Origin: Burkholderiales bacterium
GTDB lineage: Bacteria > Pseudomonadota > Gammaproteobacteria > Burkholderiales > Burkholderiaceae_C
Length of the DNA stretch: 53,280 bases
NCBI GenBank assembly: GCA_947373745.1
Contig: CANBZB010000002.1
Location: 1-53,280 of the forward strand
Reading direction: 5' to 3'
Shown: piece by piece, positions 7,351 through 15,878 of the stretch
Position numbering within the stretch: position 1 is the stretch's first letter
How the letters are laid out: the number at the start of each line of letters is the position of its first letter
Notes under the pieces: model-generated
What the model saw: the letters and a program-made list of their open reading frames with translations, nothing else
The model's database searches: none
What the model was told of the DNA's origin: nothing
Translations under genes and position numbers: made by a program

Positions 7351-7677
7351 TTGGATTTACAAATGCATAAACATAAACTCAGCACCACCGAAATTGCCCA
7401 AGCCTTGAAAACCATTCAAGGTTGGACCTTAGAGCCTGACGAAGCCTTTATGAATAAACAGTGGCAGTTCGATAGCTTTAAAACAGCCATGGACTTTATT
7501 GCCAAAGTGGCAGAGATTGCAGAGCGTCAAAACCATCATCCCGAGTTTTTATCTGTATACAGAAAAATGCGCATCAGGCTGTCCACACACGATGCTTCTG
7601 GACTTACTCAAAAAGATTTCGACCTAGCTGCTGAAATCGACGGCTTGATAGCCAATCAATTTAGCCATTGCATCTAG
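7351..7677 (+). CDS. phhB: 4a-hydroxytetrahydrobiopterin (pterin carbinolamine) dehydratase
   Basis: This 108-residue protein has the family pattern: LKTIQGWTLEPD, FKTAMDFIAKVAEIAE, the active-site ERQNHHPEF and LSTHDASGLTQKDFDLA. It dehydrates 4a-hydroxytetrahydropterins so they can be recycled. The TTG start at 7351 is favoured over the ATG at 7363 because AAGGTG lies five bases before it. No phenylalanine hydroxylase is nearby; instead the gene closes the MerR-photolyase-SOUL run with an eight-base gap, suggesting a link to a pterin made under light or oxidative stress. Confidence 0.9.
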   Translation: MDLQMHKHKLSTTEIAQALKTIQGWTLEPDEAFMNKQWQFDSFKTAMDFIAKVAEIAERQNHHPEFLSVYRKMRIRLSTHDASGLTQKDFDLAAEIDGLIANQFSHCI

Positions 7678-7717
7678 CAAACCACTTCTATTTCAACTGC
7701 CTGCACAACGATTGCAT

Positions 7718-8374
7718 TCAAAATAAATACATCTGCTGCGAGTGCAATAAGTAGTCGGCTACAAACTGCGACAGCATCAGATGGTGTTTGTTCTCATGCC
7801 ATTGCGGCTGCATGTATTTTTTTGTGTACCAATTCGCCTGGCTCTCTAAATGGCAGCCCACTAAGCCAACAGAGCCTTGAATAATCGCCATCGGGTCACC
7901 GTTAGCATACGTGGCCACCGTATCAAACTGACCGCCTAAAAACGTAGGTCCATCATAAAAATACATGCGATGCGCTTGACCGCGCCATGTCACAGGTGCA
8001 GTGGTGCCATAAGACGAACGTATATCCGCACCTGGGCGTTTGATGTATTGCACACACCGCGTCCCCTTAAGTAAATTGAAGTAATAGGCATCGGCCCAAT
8101 AAGCTCCCATACAAATACCCAAGTACTTACCACCACGCCGCATAAAGCTTTGCAGCTCGGGAAGATTGGCTCTCAAAATAGTTTTGAAAGTAGTAGCCTC
8201 TCCATCACCACCAGGAAACACTACGAGATCTACGTCGTCAAAAAACCCATCACTCACCTTATGACGCGTAAACAATTTAATATGCGCCATTTGCGACAAG
8301 GCGGCAATCACTCCGTTGACTGAATCGGTGGAGCAAGTAGGATGGTGTAAAAAAAGAGCGATGGTTTTCTGCAT
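7718..8374 (-). CDS. Class I glutamine amidotransferase-like protein (BPL_N type)
   Basis: The protein has an N-terminal flavodoxin-like fold with VVFPGGDGEATTF and a nucleophile elbow YLGICMGAYWAD that places a cysteine in the GATase I position, plus GCHLESQANWY for the expected histidine/glutamate region. This pattern is that of the biotin-protein-ligase N-terminal domain family (PF09825), here as a stand-alone 218-residue protein. No ligase domain is attached and its substrate is unknown. It is convergent with the pterin dehydratase gene and divergent from the hydrolase gene, 45 bases away. Confidence 0.8.
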   Translation of the reverse strand: MQKTIALFLHHPTCSTDSVNGVIAALSQMAHIKLFTRHKVSDGFFDDVDLVVFPGGDGEATTFKTILRANLPELQSFMRRGGKYLGICMGAYWADAYYFNLLKGTRCVQYIKRPGADIRSSYGTTAPVTWRGQAHRMYFYDGPTFLGGQFDTVATYANGDPMAIIQGSVGLVGCHLESQANWYTKKYMQPQWHENKHHLMLSQFVADYLLHSQQMYLF

Positions 8375-8419
8375 ACCAAACGCAATTATGTATTCTTAGA
8401 CAATCAGTGAATCATCCGT

Positions 8420-9481
8420 ATGCGCCTACTTTCTAATTTAGTTCTAGCTTTTCTCATGACCGCCATTCAACTCAGTGCAACTGCACAAGATTTTCCCAAC
8501 CAAAAATATGAAGTGTGGACAGCCAAAGATTTTCGCTTTCATACAGGCGAAGTAGCATCCTCTTTGCATATCGGCTACACCACTATTGGCAACCCCGCAG
8601 GCGAAGTCATCGTCATTTTGCATGGCACCACTGGAACGGGTGCAGGCATGCTCGATAGTGCATTTGGTGGTGAATTATTTGGCCCAGGCCAACCAATGGA
8701 TGCCGCGAAATACTTGATTGTTTTACCCGATTCGATTGGCACCGGCAAATCGAGCAAACCATCGGATGGATTAAGGGCCCAATTCCCCCAATACAACTAC
8801 GACGATATGGTCGCCGCCCAATACCGACTGCTCACTGAAAAGCTCCATGTAAAACACGTTCGCATGATTTTGGGAAACTCCATGGGCGGCATGCAAACTT
8901 GGTTATGGGGTGTGAAACACCCTAACTTCATGGATATCTTGGTGCCTATGGCCTCTATGCCTAGTGAAATGTCCGGTCGTAACTGGATGATGCGACGTCT
9001 CATCATCGATTCCATTCGTAACGATCCAGAATGGATGAACGGCAATTACGTCAAACAGCCTCGCAGTTTGCAGTTTGCATCGCTTTTCTATGCCATTGGA
9101 ACCAATGGTGGTAACCAAGGCCTCCAACGACAAGCACCCACTCGCGTCAAAGCGGATCAACTATTAAAAGAGCGCTTTACTGCGCCCTTTACTGGTGACG
9201 CAAACGATCACCTCTATTTATGGGAAGCATCAAGGGACTACAACCCGCTTGGCGAAATTGACAAAATCAAAGCCACTGTGCTTGCAGTCAATTCAGCAGA
9301 CGATGAACGCAACCCACCTGAACTTGGCGTCATGCAAAAAGCTTTAGAAAGAATTCCAAATGCACGATTGCTGCTAATTCCCGCCTCTGCTCAAACTGCA
9401 GGTCACGGCACAACCGGGCAAGCTAAATGGTGGAAGCAAGAAGTCGGCGCATTGCTTCAGTCAGCGCCAAACATCAAGTGA
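8420..9481 (+). CDS. Exported alpha/beta hydrolase of the MetX/homoserine acetyltransferase-like family
   Basis: A signal peptide (MRLLSNLVLAFLMTAIQLSATAQ) precedes a 330-residue alpha/beta-hydrolase. The nucleophile elbow is LGNSMGGMQTW, the oxyanion region ILHGTTGTG, the acid probably lies in NSADDERNPPE and the histidine in AGHGTTG. The arrangement is that of MetX-type acyltransferases, but export to the periplasm argues against methionine synthesis. An esterase or amidase role is more likely. It is a single gene, convergent with the NTF2-like gene. Confidence 0.85.
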   Translation: MRLLSNLVLAFLMTAIQLSATAQDFPNQKYEVWTAKDFRFHTGEVASSLHIGYTTIGNPAGEVIVILHGTTGTGAGMLDSAFGGELFGPGQPMDAAKYLIVLPDSIGTGKSSKPSDGLRAQFPQYNYDDMVAAQYRLLTEKLHVKHVRMILGNSMGGMQTWLWGVKHPNFMDILVPMASMPSEMSGRNWMMRRLIIDSIRNDPEWMNGNYVKQPRSLQFASLFYAIGTNGGNQGLQRQAPTRVKADQLLKERFTAPFTGDANDHLYLWEASRDYNPLGEIDKIKATVLAVNSADDERNPPELGVMQKALERIPNARLLLIPASAQTAGHGTTGQAKWWKQEVGALLQSAPNIK

Positions 9482-9503
9482 TCCGATACGATCACTTTGT
9501 ACG

Positions 9504-9884
9504 TTACTGCGCAATAGGCACTGAAGACCAAGAAACCATTTGCCAACCCAACGCCCTCTTGGCCCAGACTTGTAAATAACGGCTCATCACAACTTTCTTG
9601 GTCCCGGCAACTTCAACTTGAATACGAAGATCGCCGTTAACCAATACCACTTCTCCTATTACTCGAAATTCACGCTCAAGTACATCTAACCCGTGGTAGA
9701 TGTAGTGGCCACTGCCAAGTTTCTCGAGATATTGCTTCTTGTTTTCTTGAACTGCGCTGGAATGGATGTAGCGCAAATCTTCACCAATCAAAGGCTCTAA
9801 AGCCTTGTAGTCACGGTTCAAAATAGCCTGCGAACGCTTGGCGTCTAAGGCTTCTATTTCTTGAATCACATCTTTATCGCTCAT
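9504..9884 (-). CDS. NTF2-like (SnoaL/DUF4440) family protein
   Basis: The 126-residue protein has the cone-like NTF2 pattern: an N-terminal helix (EIEALDAKRSQAILNRDYKALEPLI), GEDLRYIHSSAVQENKKQYLEKL, and C-terminal strands ending in RYLQVWAKRALGWQMVSWSSV. Family members are small enzymes, binding proteins or ketosteroid-isomerase relatives; sequence does not give a substrate. It lies 31 bases downstream of the serine hydrolase gene on the same strand, so the two are probably cotranscribed. Confidence 0.85.
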   Translation of the reverse strand: MSDKDVIQEIEALDAKRSQAILNRDYKALEPLIGEDLRYIHSSAVQENKKQYLEKLGSGHYIYHGLDVLEREFRVIGEVVLVNGDLRIQVEVAGTKKVVMSRYLQVWAKRALGWQMVSWSSVPIAQ

Positions 9885-9915
9885 GAATACTGTCTCCTTG
9901 ATTTATGTATGTGGA

Positions 9916-11205
9916 TTAACGTGTCATAGCACCGTAGACCAAGTCTTGTACTTGCTCACGGTAGTATTTTCTTAAATCTCCAGGGGCTGCAGTTGCAAAA
10001 ACAACCACCATTTTTTCCTTGGGATCCGCAAAAAAACCAGTGCCATATGCACCGTTCCAACTGTACTCGCCTACATTGCCGGGAACAGCTGCAAGCCCAG
10101 GCTCAAGTCTTACAGCTACGCCCAATCCAAAACCATATCCATCGCGGTGGGGCTCGACGTTGGCTACTCTATTTTCTATTGCGCGAGTCAAATGGTTGTT
10201 GGTCATCAATTTGACCATCTGCGGACTCAATATCCGCTTTCCGTTGAATTCACCTCCATTGACTAGCATTTGGGCAAATCGCAAGTAATCTGGAACAGTT
10301 CCAAGAGAACACCCACCGCCGCACTCAAAAGTAGACTCATTCTCTAACGCATCAATTTTTTGAGGTTTACCGTCGAGTGGATTCAACTTGAATGGATAGG
10401 CTTGGCGAGTTTTACTAGCAGCAGGTACATGAAAGCCGGTGTCTTTCATACCTAGTGGTGTCCATATGCTTTTGCGCAAATAGTTATCAAGGCTTTGACC
10501 CGTAGATTTTTCAATAACCGCCCCTAGCATTTCAAAGGATGTGCTGTATTCAAAAACGGTTCCAGGCTGATAGACCAATGCCAAGTTGCTAATGCGTTGG
10601 ACGAATTCTGCTGCGCCTTTCATAGAGTGCAGTTCACTTCCTGTGGGATATTGGGCCAAAGCTGCCCCACTCGTATCTGCTCTCCCACCGTATGTAAGTC
10701 CAGATGTGTGGCGCATCAAATCTTGGATGGTGATTTGACGTTTTGGCGCCTCTAACGCAACCGTGCCGTCAGGTTTCTTCACAGCCACTTTCATTTGACC
10801 AACTTCAGGGTAGTAATCCGCGACTTTGCCAAACAATGGCAACTTGCCTTGCTGCGTTAAGGTGAGTGCGCCTGTCGCCACCATAGGCTTTGTCATGGAT
10901 GCCAGCGCAAAAATGCTGTCAGTTTGCATAGGTGCCTGTGTCTCGGGATTGCGTATTCCATGCGCTTTTAGGTAGACGAGTTTTCCATCGCGAACAATGC
11001 CAACCACGCCTCCTGGAACTCTTTTTTTCTCAATTTCAGAGGCAAAAAAAGTGTCAATCCTTTTTAATCCTTCAGCAGAAAAACCAGCGTCCTTGAGTTC
11101 GGCAGTAGGAAAGGGTAAGTCCTTAGGCTTGGAGACAAATTCATTTGCAAAACTAGGGCTCGTCCAAATTGCAAACAGAGAAACTATTAGTGCGATCTTT
11201 TTCAT
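9916..11205 (-). CDS. Exported serine hydrolase of the class C beta-lactamase family
   Basis: A signal peptide (MKKIALIVSLFAIWTSPSFA) leads into a beta-lactamase/transpeptidase fold. The catalytic SxxK is S103-M-T-K106 (ALASMTKPM), the tyrosine motif is Y220-S-T (FEYSTSFEML), and the third motif is WNGAYGTGFF. The 429-residue length fits EstB-like esterases and penicillin-recognising hydrolases. Without YxN and KTG in standard form it is more likely an esterase than a true beta-lactamase. It acts in the periplasm and is divergent from the first Bug receptor. Confidence 0.87.
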   Translation of the reverse strand: MKKIALIVSLFAIWTSPSFANEFVSKPKDLPFPTAELKDAGFSAEGLKRIDTFFASEIEKKRVPGGVVGIVRDGKLVYLKAHGIRNPETQAPMQTDSIFALASMTKPMVATGALTLTQQGKLPLFGKVADYYPEVGQMKVAVKKPDGTVALEAPKRQITIQDLMRHTSGLTYGGRADTSGAALAQYPTGSELHSMKGAAEFVQRISNLALVYQPGTVFEYSTSFEMLGAVIEKSTGQSLDNYLRKSIWTPLGMKDTGFHVPAASKTRQAYPFKLNPLDGKPQKIDALENESTFECGGGCSLGTVPDYLRFAQMLVNGGEFNGKRILSPQMVKLMTNNHLTRAIENRVANVEPHRDGYGFGLGVAVRLEPGLAAVPGNVGEYSWNGAYGTGFFADPKEKMVVVFATAAPGDLRKYYREQVQDLVYGAMTR

Positions 11206-11292
11206 AAATGGCCTACGTTTGTTTTAAAAAACGGATATTTTTGCCACAACTCTGCTGAGTTGCAACATGTAAATAAACACAGGAGAAAAGTT

Positions 11293-12288
11293 TTGATCAT
11301 GAAATCAGTCTTGACATCACGTCGTGCGTTACTTAGCGCTTTGATATTGGCCAGCGCAACGTTGTCATTGCCATTGGTTGCGCAAAGTGCCTATCCCAAT
11401 CGCCCCATCAAACTCATATCGCCCTTTCCTCCAGGGGGCACCAGCGATACGCTCGCCCGCTTGGTTGCCTCTAAATTAAGCGATGGACTCGGTCAGCCTG
11501 TTACGGTGGACAACCGTATTGGGGCCAGTGGCAATATTGGTCATGAGGCCGCAGCTAAATCGCCCCCTGATGGTTATACGCTCTTGCTTTCAAACAGCAG
11601 CACCACAGTGAACAACCCCCATTTATTCAAAAAAATGCCTTTTGATCCGATCGGTGATTTCGCTGCAATTTCTATCGTGGCGTCTTCGGGCCAAGTATTG
11701 GTAGTACACCCGTCTCTCCCGTTCACGACCCTCGCCGATGTGACGGCTTATGCCAAGGCCAACCCAGGCAAACTGAATTTCGGATCAGGCGGCAAAGGAA
11801 TTCAATCCCACATCAGCGGCGAAATGTACAAAAGTGCGGTGGGTATCAACATTGTCCATGTGCCCTACAAGGGTGGTGTGCTTGCTGTCAACGATTTATT
11901 AGCAGGGCACATACAGATGGTGTTTTCTGATATGGCTCCCGCCATGCCCCACATCAAAGCAGGCAAGCTACGCGCAATTGCAGTGACCAGCGCACAGCGC
12001 GCAGTTGTTTTGCCAGATGTACCCACCATGATCGAGAGCGGTTTGGCAGGGTTTGAGTCTGGCGTCTGGTGGTCTATCGTCGCACCAAAGGGGACGCCGG
12101 TAGAAATAGTCAACCGCGTCAACACAGAGTTAGGCAAGATGGTGCAGCAGCCCGAAGTGCGTGAAGCGTATGCCAAGTTAGGTGTAAACACACAGCACAG
12201 CTCCCCAGCTAAAGTGGCGGAGAGTATTCGTGCTGAATCGCCTGTGATGGCAAAGATTTTGAAAGCAGCGGGAGTTGAAGCTGAGTAA
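11293..12288 (+). CDS. Bug/TctC-family periplasmic receptor 1
   Basis: A signal peptide (KSVLTSRRALLSALILAS...LVAQSA) precedes the family hallmarks: YPNRPIKLISPFPPGGTSD, GAAAKSPPDGYTLL-like ligand loop (AAAKSPPDGYTLLL), HVPYKGG and the terminal NTELGKMVQQPEV segment. These receptors bind small carboxylates in a closed cleft. AGGAG at 11281 favours the TTG at 11293 (seven bases away) or the ATG at 11299; the track start at 11260 lacks a site. A class II aldolase follows after 25 bases, suggesting a substrate that is an aldol or hydroxy acid. No TctAB partner is adjacent. Confidence 0.92.
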   Translation: MIMKSVLTSRRALLSALILASATLSLPLVAQSAYPNRPIKLISPFPPGGTSDTLARLVASKLSDGLGQPVTVDNRIGASGNIGHEAAAKSPPDGYTLLLSNSSTTVNNPHLFKKMPFDPIGDFAAISIVASSGQVLVVHPSLPFTTLADVTAYAKANPGKLNFGSGGKGIQSHISGEMYKSAVGINIVHVPYKGGVLAVNDLLAGHIQMVFSDMAPAMPHIKAGKLRAIAVTSAQRAVVLPDVPTMIESGLAGFESGVWWSIVAPKGTPVEIVNRVNTELGKMVQQPEVREAYAKLGVNTQHSSPAKVAESIRAESPVMAKILKAAGVEAE

Positions 12289-12313
12289 TTTAAATCCATA
12301 AGACAATTAATCC

Positions 12314-13081
12314 ATGTCCGTACACACCCTCCACACACCAACGCATCCAGACCCCATCCGCCAAGCCAAGATCCATCTGGCTGCCGCACTCAGACTCGCT
12401 GTCTATGACGGATTTGATGAAGGTATAGATAACCATTTCACGGTTTGCGTACCTGGCCATGAAGACCAGTACATGGTCTTGCCATTTGGACTGCATTGGT
12501 CAGAGGCGCGCGCTAGTGACATCATGGTTTTTAATGAAGCAGGCAAAACACTAGAGGGCCAAGGTGAGGTTGAACTCTCTGCGCAAAGCATTCACGCGCC
12601 TTTGCACAGAATGACCGGCGCCAAAGTGGTGCTGCATACGCACCAACCTTGGGCGCTTGCTTTGAATATGCTGGAAGACAACCGCTTGATGCCTGCGACA
12701 CAAACAGCTGCTTTTTTTCACGGCCGCATTGCCTATGACGATACCTATACAGGCTTGGCTGCAACATTGAACGAAGGCGAGCGTCTTGCGGCATTGATGG
12801 AAAACAAATCCGTCATGTTTCTCAAAAACCATGGCGTCATTGCAGTGGGCGATACCGTCGCGCAAGCCTATCGCTTGCTCTACAAACTCGAACGCGCTTG
12901 TAAAACACAGGTATTAGCGATGGGTACAGGGAAAGCTATCCATGTATTGGAACAAGCCGTAATAGACAAGGTGCGCACCCCCAGCGTGGATGATCGCCAC
13001 CCCAGATCAGAGCGCGAGCGCCTGTATTTTGAGGCCATGATGCGCGTGATAGATCGGGTCAATCCTGGCTATGCAGACTAA
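12314..13081 (+). CDS. Class II aldolase/adducin-family protein
   Basis: The protein (255 residues) has the class II aldolase core: DNHFTVCVPG near the N-terminus, the metal-binding HTHQPWALAL, and a distal FLKNHGVIAVGDTVAQAY. Zinc-dependent members cleave sugar phosphates such as fuculose-1-phosphate, and others decarboxylate or epimerise acids; this one cannot be assigned. The gene follows Bug receptor 1 closely and is convergent with the acyl-CoA synthetase gene (11-base gap, no room for a normal terminator). Confidence 0.87.
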   Translation: MSVHTLHTPTHPDPIRQAKIHLAAALRLAVYDGFDEGIDNHFTVCVPGHEDQYMVLPFGLHWSEARASDIMVFNEAGKTLEGQGEVELSAQSIHAPLHRMTGAKVVLHTHQPWALALNMLEDNRLMPATQTAAFFHGRIAYDDTYTGLAATLNEGERLAALMENKSVMFLKNHGVIAVGDTVAQAYRLLYKLERACKTQVLAMGTGKAIHVLEQAVIDKVRTPSVDDRHPRSERERLYFEAMMRVIDRVNPGYAD

Positions 13082-13092
13082 CTAACAGCCAG

Positions 13093-14982
13093 TCAATCGA
13101 TCGAAATGTCATAAGGAACCGAATACGCAGACAAGATTTTCTCTGCGGCTTGTCGGTCTGCTTCAGAAGCTTTGTCCAATTGCAGGTGAGTATGCAATCC
13201 ACTGCCACCCGTATTGGTGATATCAATGCTCCAAGGGCAATTCAATGCTTGCAATGCACCTTCAAAAACCCTTTTAGCGGCATCCATTTGTAGAACATGC
13301 TTCATGGGTTTACCCACTGAGGTCAGTGGCAGTTTATCGAGTATGAAGATTTCTTTGGGAACGGCAGGTCTCTCTGGAATGCGCTCACTGGCAAAAGTCA
13401 GCAACTCCTCTGTGGAGACTTGCATTCCAGGATGCAGTTCAACATAAGCAATCGGCAACTCGCCAGCGTGGGCGTCAGGTTTACCAACTGCGGCGGCTAA
13501 GGCCACATAGGGTGACTGCAACAAGGCTTCCTCAATCAATCCTGGTTCGATGTTATGACCACCACGAATAATCAAATCTTTTTGTCGACCGCTGATGCGC
13601 AAATAACCTTGCGCATCGATGCTACCAAGGTCGCCAGAAACAAAGAACCCATTGGGTAAAAAAGCGCCCTTGTCTTGGCTAGCATCTAAATAACCACCTG
13701 CAACACCGGGTCCACCTACCAGCACCATGCCGATTTCATCAACATCGCAATCACGCAAAATCGTTGCACCCTCGCCCAACTTCACGATACGCAGTTTGAC
13801 GTATGGCACGCGAATGCCGGAGCAACGCCTTCTCACTTCTCCGTCGCGCGGGTCTAGCGTGCAGTGGCTTGTGCTCTCCGTCATGCCATAGCTCTGTAGA
13901 ACTTGTGCACCCGTCACCTCAGCCACTCGGTCTTGGACGGCGGGCGCCATCGCAGTAGAACCCGTAGCGAAATAAGGGCGCAGCGAAGAAATATTCTCTG
14001 TGGTCGGCGGGTTTTTAGCGAGTACGGATAAGGTGGTTGGAACCCCAGAAACTTGCGTGACACCAAATCGTTCGATGTAACGCCAGTAGTTAGCGATATA
14101 GGTTTTATCGCGCGCTCCAAAAATACTGGGGATCACAGCCGTGTTTCCATTGGCTGTATTGACAAGCCCACGCACTAACAAACCACCTATGTGAAATAGC
14201 GGCGTGTCTGAGAGCACCACGTCGCGCCGCGTGAAAGCGAGACCGTTGTTGGCGGCCCAATGCCTAAAGACCATGCCACCGTGCAAGATCTTGACGATCT
14301 TGGGATGCCCTGTTGTGCCACCCGAGTGAACATAACAGGCAATGCTGTCACGCTTAGCTGTCTCGCGTTCAAACGCGAGTCGCTCGCCTGGGTACTGAGA
14401 TGCCGCAACCAGTAAGTCGTCTTTGGCAGGATCGTTAAAAGCCTCATGCAAAGTAAATAACTTAGGCTGACTCGGCAGGCTTGCAACAGCTGCCTGCACG
14501 TTTTCCCATACAGAAAATCCTTGCGTTGGCGCTAAGGCAATCACCAGTTTCACTTGCGCGCGTTGCATCAAGTCTGCCAAAGCATGGGCGTCAAGCATCC
14601 AGTTGATCGGGAACACACGAACAGCTAACAAACCGCCGATCATGGCAGCAAACAAACCGGGTACCGTGGGGGAGACTACGGCCACCACATCGCCTGCACC
14701 CAGCCCACTCGCGCGCAATAGATTGGCGCATTGGATTGCGCGATGTTCTAGTTCGCCAAAGGTCCAGCTACGCACTTCGCCATCCACATGGCCGTTGTGC
14801 GTAGCATGTAAAGCAATTCGACTCGGGTCATCACGGCATCCATCCAGCAAGTTCAACGCAAAGTCCCAACGCGAGATGCGTTGCTCAAGCGGTACTTGTT
14901 CTATAGCTTCGACATCTGCCAAAGTACGCAGCGGGTCGTAATGGTCTTTGAGAGCACCAGCTCCAGGGAGATGCTGGTTCAT
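13093..14982 (-). CDS. AMP-forming acyl-CoA synthetase
   Basis: The ORF track start at 15222 reads antisense through the CitE gene; the real start is the ATG at 14982, which overlaps the CitE stop as ATGA. The 629-residue protein shows the adenylate-forming motifs: YVHSGGTTGHPKIVK (phosphate loop), QSYGMTEST, SGDLGSIDAQGYLRISGRQKD and a C-terminal LPLTSVGKPMKH with the catalytic lysine. It activates a carboxylic acid to the CoA thioester with ATP. It is the last gene of an enoyl-CoA hydratase, CitE-like lyase and synthetase operon. Confidence 0.92.
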   Translation of the reverse strand: MNQHLPGAGALKDHYDPLRTLADVEAIEQVPLEQRISRWDFALNLLDGCRDDPSRIALHATHNGHVDGEVRSWTFGELEHRAIQCANLLRASGLGAGDVVAVVSPTVPGLFAAMIGGLLAVRVFPINWMLDAHALADLMQRAQVKLVIALAPTQGFSVWENVQAAVASLPSQPKLFTLHEAFNDPAKDDLLVAASQYPGERLAFERETAKRDSIACYVHSGGTTGHPKIVKILHGGMVFRHWAANNGLAFTRRDVVLSDTPLFHIGGLLVRGLVNTANGNTAVIPSIFGARDKTYIANYWRYIERFGVTQVSGVPTTLSVLAKNPPTTENISSLRPYFATGSTAMAPAVQDRVAEVTGAQVLQSYGMTESTSHCTLDPRDGEVRRRCSGIRVPYVKLRIVKLGEGATILRDCDVDEIGMVLVGGPGVAGGYLDASQDKGAFLPNGFFVSGDLGSIDAQGYLRISGRQKDLIIRGGHNIEPGLIEEALLQSPYVALAAAVGKPDAHAGELPIAYVELHPGMQVSTEELLTFASERIPERPAVPKEIFILDKLPLTSVGKPMKHVLQMDAAKRVFEGALQALNCPWSIDITNTGGSGLHTHLQLDKASEADRQAAEKILSAYSVPYDISID

Positions 14983-15875
14983 ATCGCCCCCGCCAGTGAC
15001 AAAGTGCGTTCGGCCAATCGCACGTTGGCGTAATCGACCATCATGCCGTCGTATTTCACGGCGCCCACACCGCGCGCCTCGCCTTCGCGAAAGGCGGCAA
15101 GCAAGCCGCGGGCGTATGCAACTTCGGACTCGCTGGGAGAAAAGACAGTGTGCATCACATCCACTTGGGTGGGATGGATGGCCATCTTTCCTACAAAGCC
15201 CAACTCGCGTGCGATTGCGCATTCTTCGCGCAACATATCTATGTCTTTCAGGTTCATAAACACGCCATCAACCAACCACTGCAAGCCTGCGGCGCGTGCA
15301 TCAACTACCAATTTGCTACGCGGATAAGCAAGCGCCAAACTGCGTGGTGTCCAGCGCCCACCTAAATCGACCATGAAGTCACCCTGCTCTGCACTCGCCA
15401 ATGCCATACCAATGACCCTAGGTGAGGCTTTCGCAATATCAAACCCATTACGAAGGCCTAAACAAGTTTCAATCAAGGGCAAGATACACAAAGTGCCTTG
15501 TTGGATATTGTGTTTTGCCTCAATCACCTGCAGGGCATTGGCCACAGCTTGCACATCGTCTGCGTCATCGGCTTTAGGTAAAACAACACCGGCAACATTC
15601 GTCAAGTTACTTGCCTCAGTCAAAACTTTGAGGTCAGCCATAAAGTCACCTGCTCTGGGATTGTTGATGCGCAAAAACATAGGTTTCTGTAAACCTGTTG
15701 CAAGTGAATTGGCAATGTTTTTGCGGGCTTCATCTTTGGCGTTTAAGGGGACCGAATCTTCTAAATCAAAAATCATGGCGTCTGCTTCGCCAAGTTGTGC
15801 TTTGGACAACAACTCCGGACGGCTACCAGGTGCAAACAGCAGGGTGCGGTACATCTTGATGGGTTGGTTATGCAT
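14979..15875 (-). CDS. CitE-like CoA-ester lyase (HpcH/HpaI superfamily)
   Basis: The protein starts (M)YRTLLFAPGSRPELL and has the CitE magnesium and substrate residues in MIFDLEDSVP, FLRINNPRAGDF, LPLIET and GKMAIHPTQVDVM; 298 residues is normal. Family members cleave citryl-, citramalyl- or malyl-CoA to a 2-oxoacid and acetyl-CoA. The gene starts three bases after the enoyl-CoA hydratase stop and ends overlapping the acyl-CoA synthetase start. In that setting a beta-hydroxyacyl-CoA made by hydration would be its substrate (inference). Confidence 0.92.
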   Translation of the reverse strand: MHNQPIKMYRTLLFAPGSRPELLSKAQLGEADAMIFDLEDSVPLNAKDEARKNIANSLATGLQKPMFLRINNPRAGDFMADLKVLTEASNLTNVAGVVLPKADDADDVQAVANALQVIEAKHNIQQGTLCILPLIETCLGLRNGFDIAKASPRVIGMALASAEQGDFMVDLGGRWTPRSLALAYPRSKLVVDARAAGLQWLVDGVFMNLKDIDMLREECAIARELGFVGKMAIHPTQVDVMHTVFSPSESEVAYARGLLAAFREGEARGVGAVKYDGMMVDYANVRLAERTLSLAGAI

Positions 15876-15878
15876 AGC

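Noticed and set aside
13093-15222. Long 709-residue ORF as a single protein
   Set aside because: The first 80 residues are arginine/cysteine-rich and lie antisense-frame over the CitE gene; the ATG at 14982 with its ATGA overlap is the real start.
14948-15259. Plus-strand ORFs inside the CitE and synthetase genes
   Set aside because: They are rich in Arg, Ser, Pro and Thr without family motifs and lie opposite well-supported genes; they are shadow frames.
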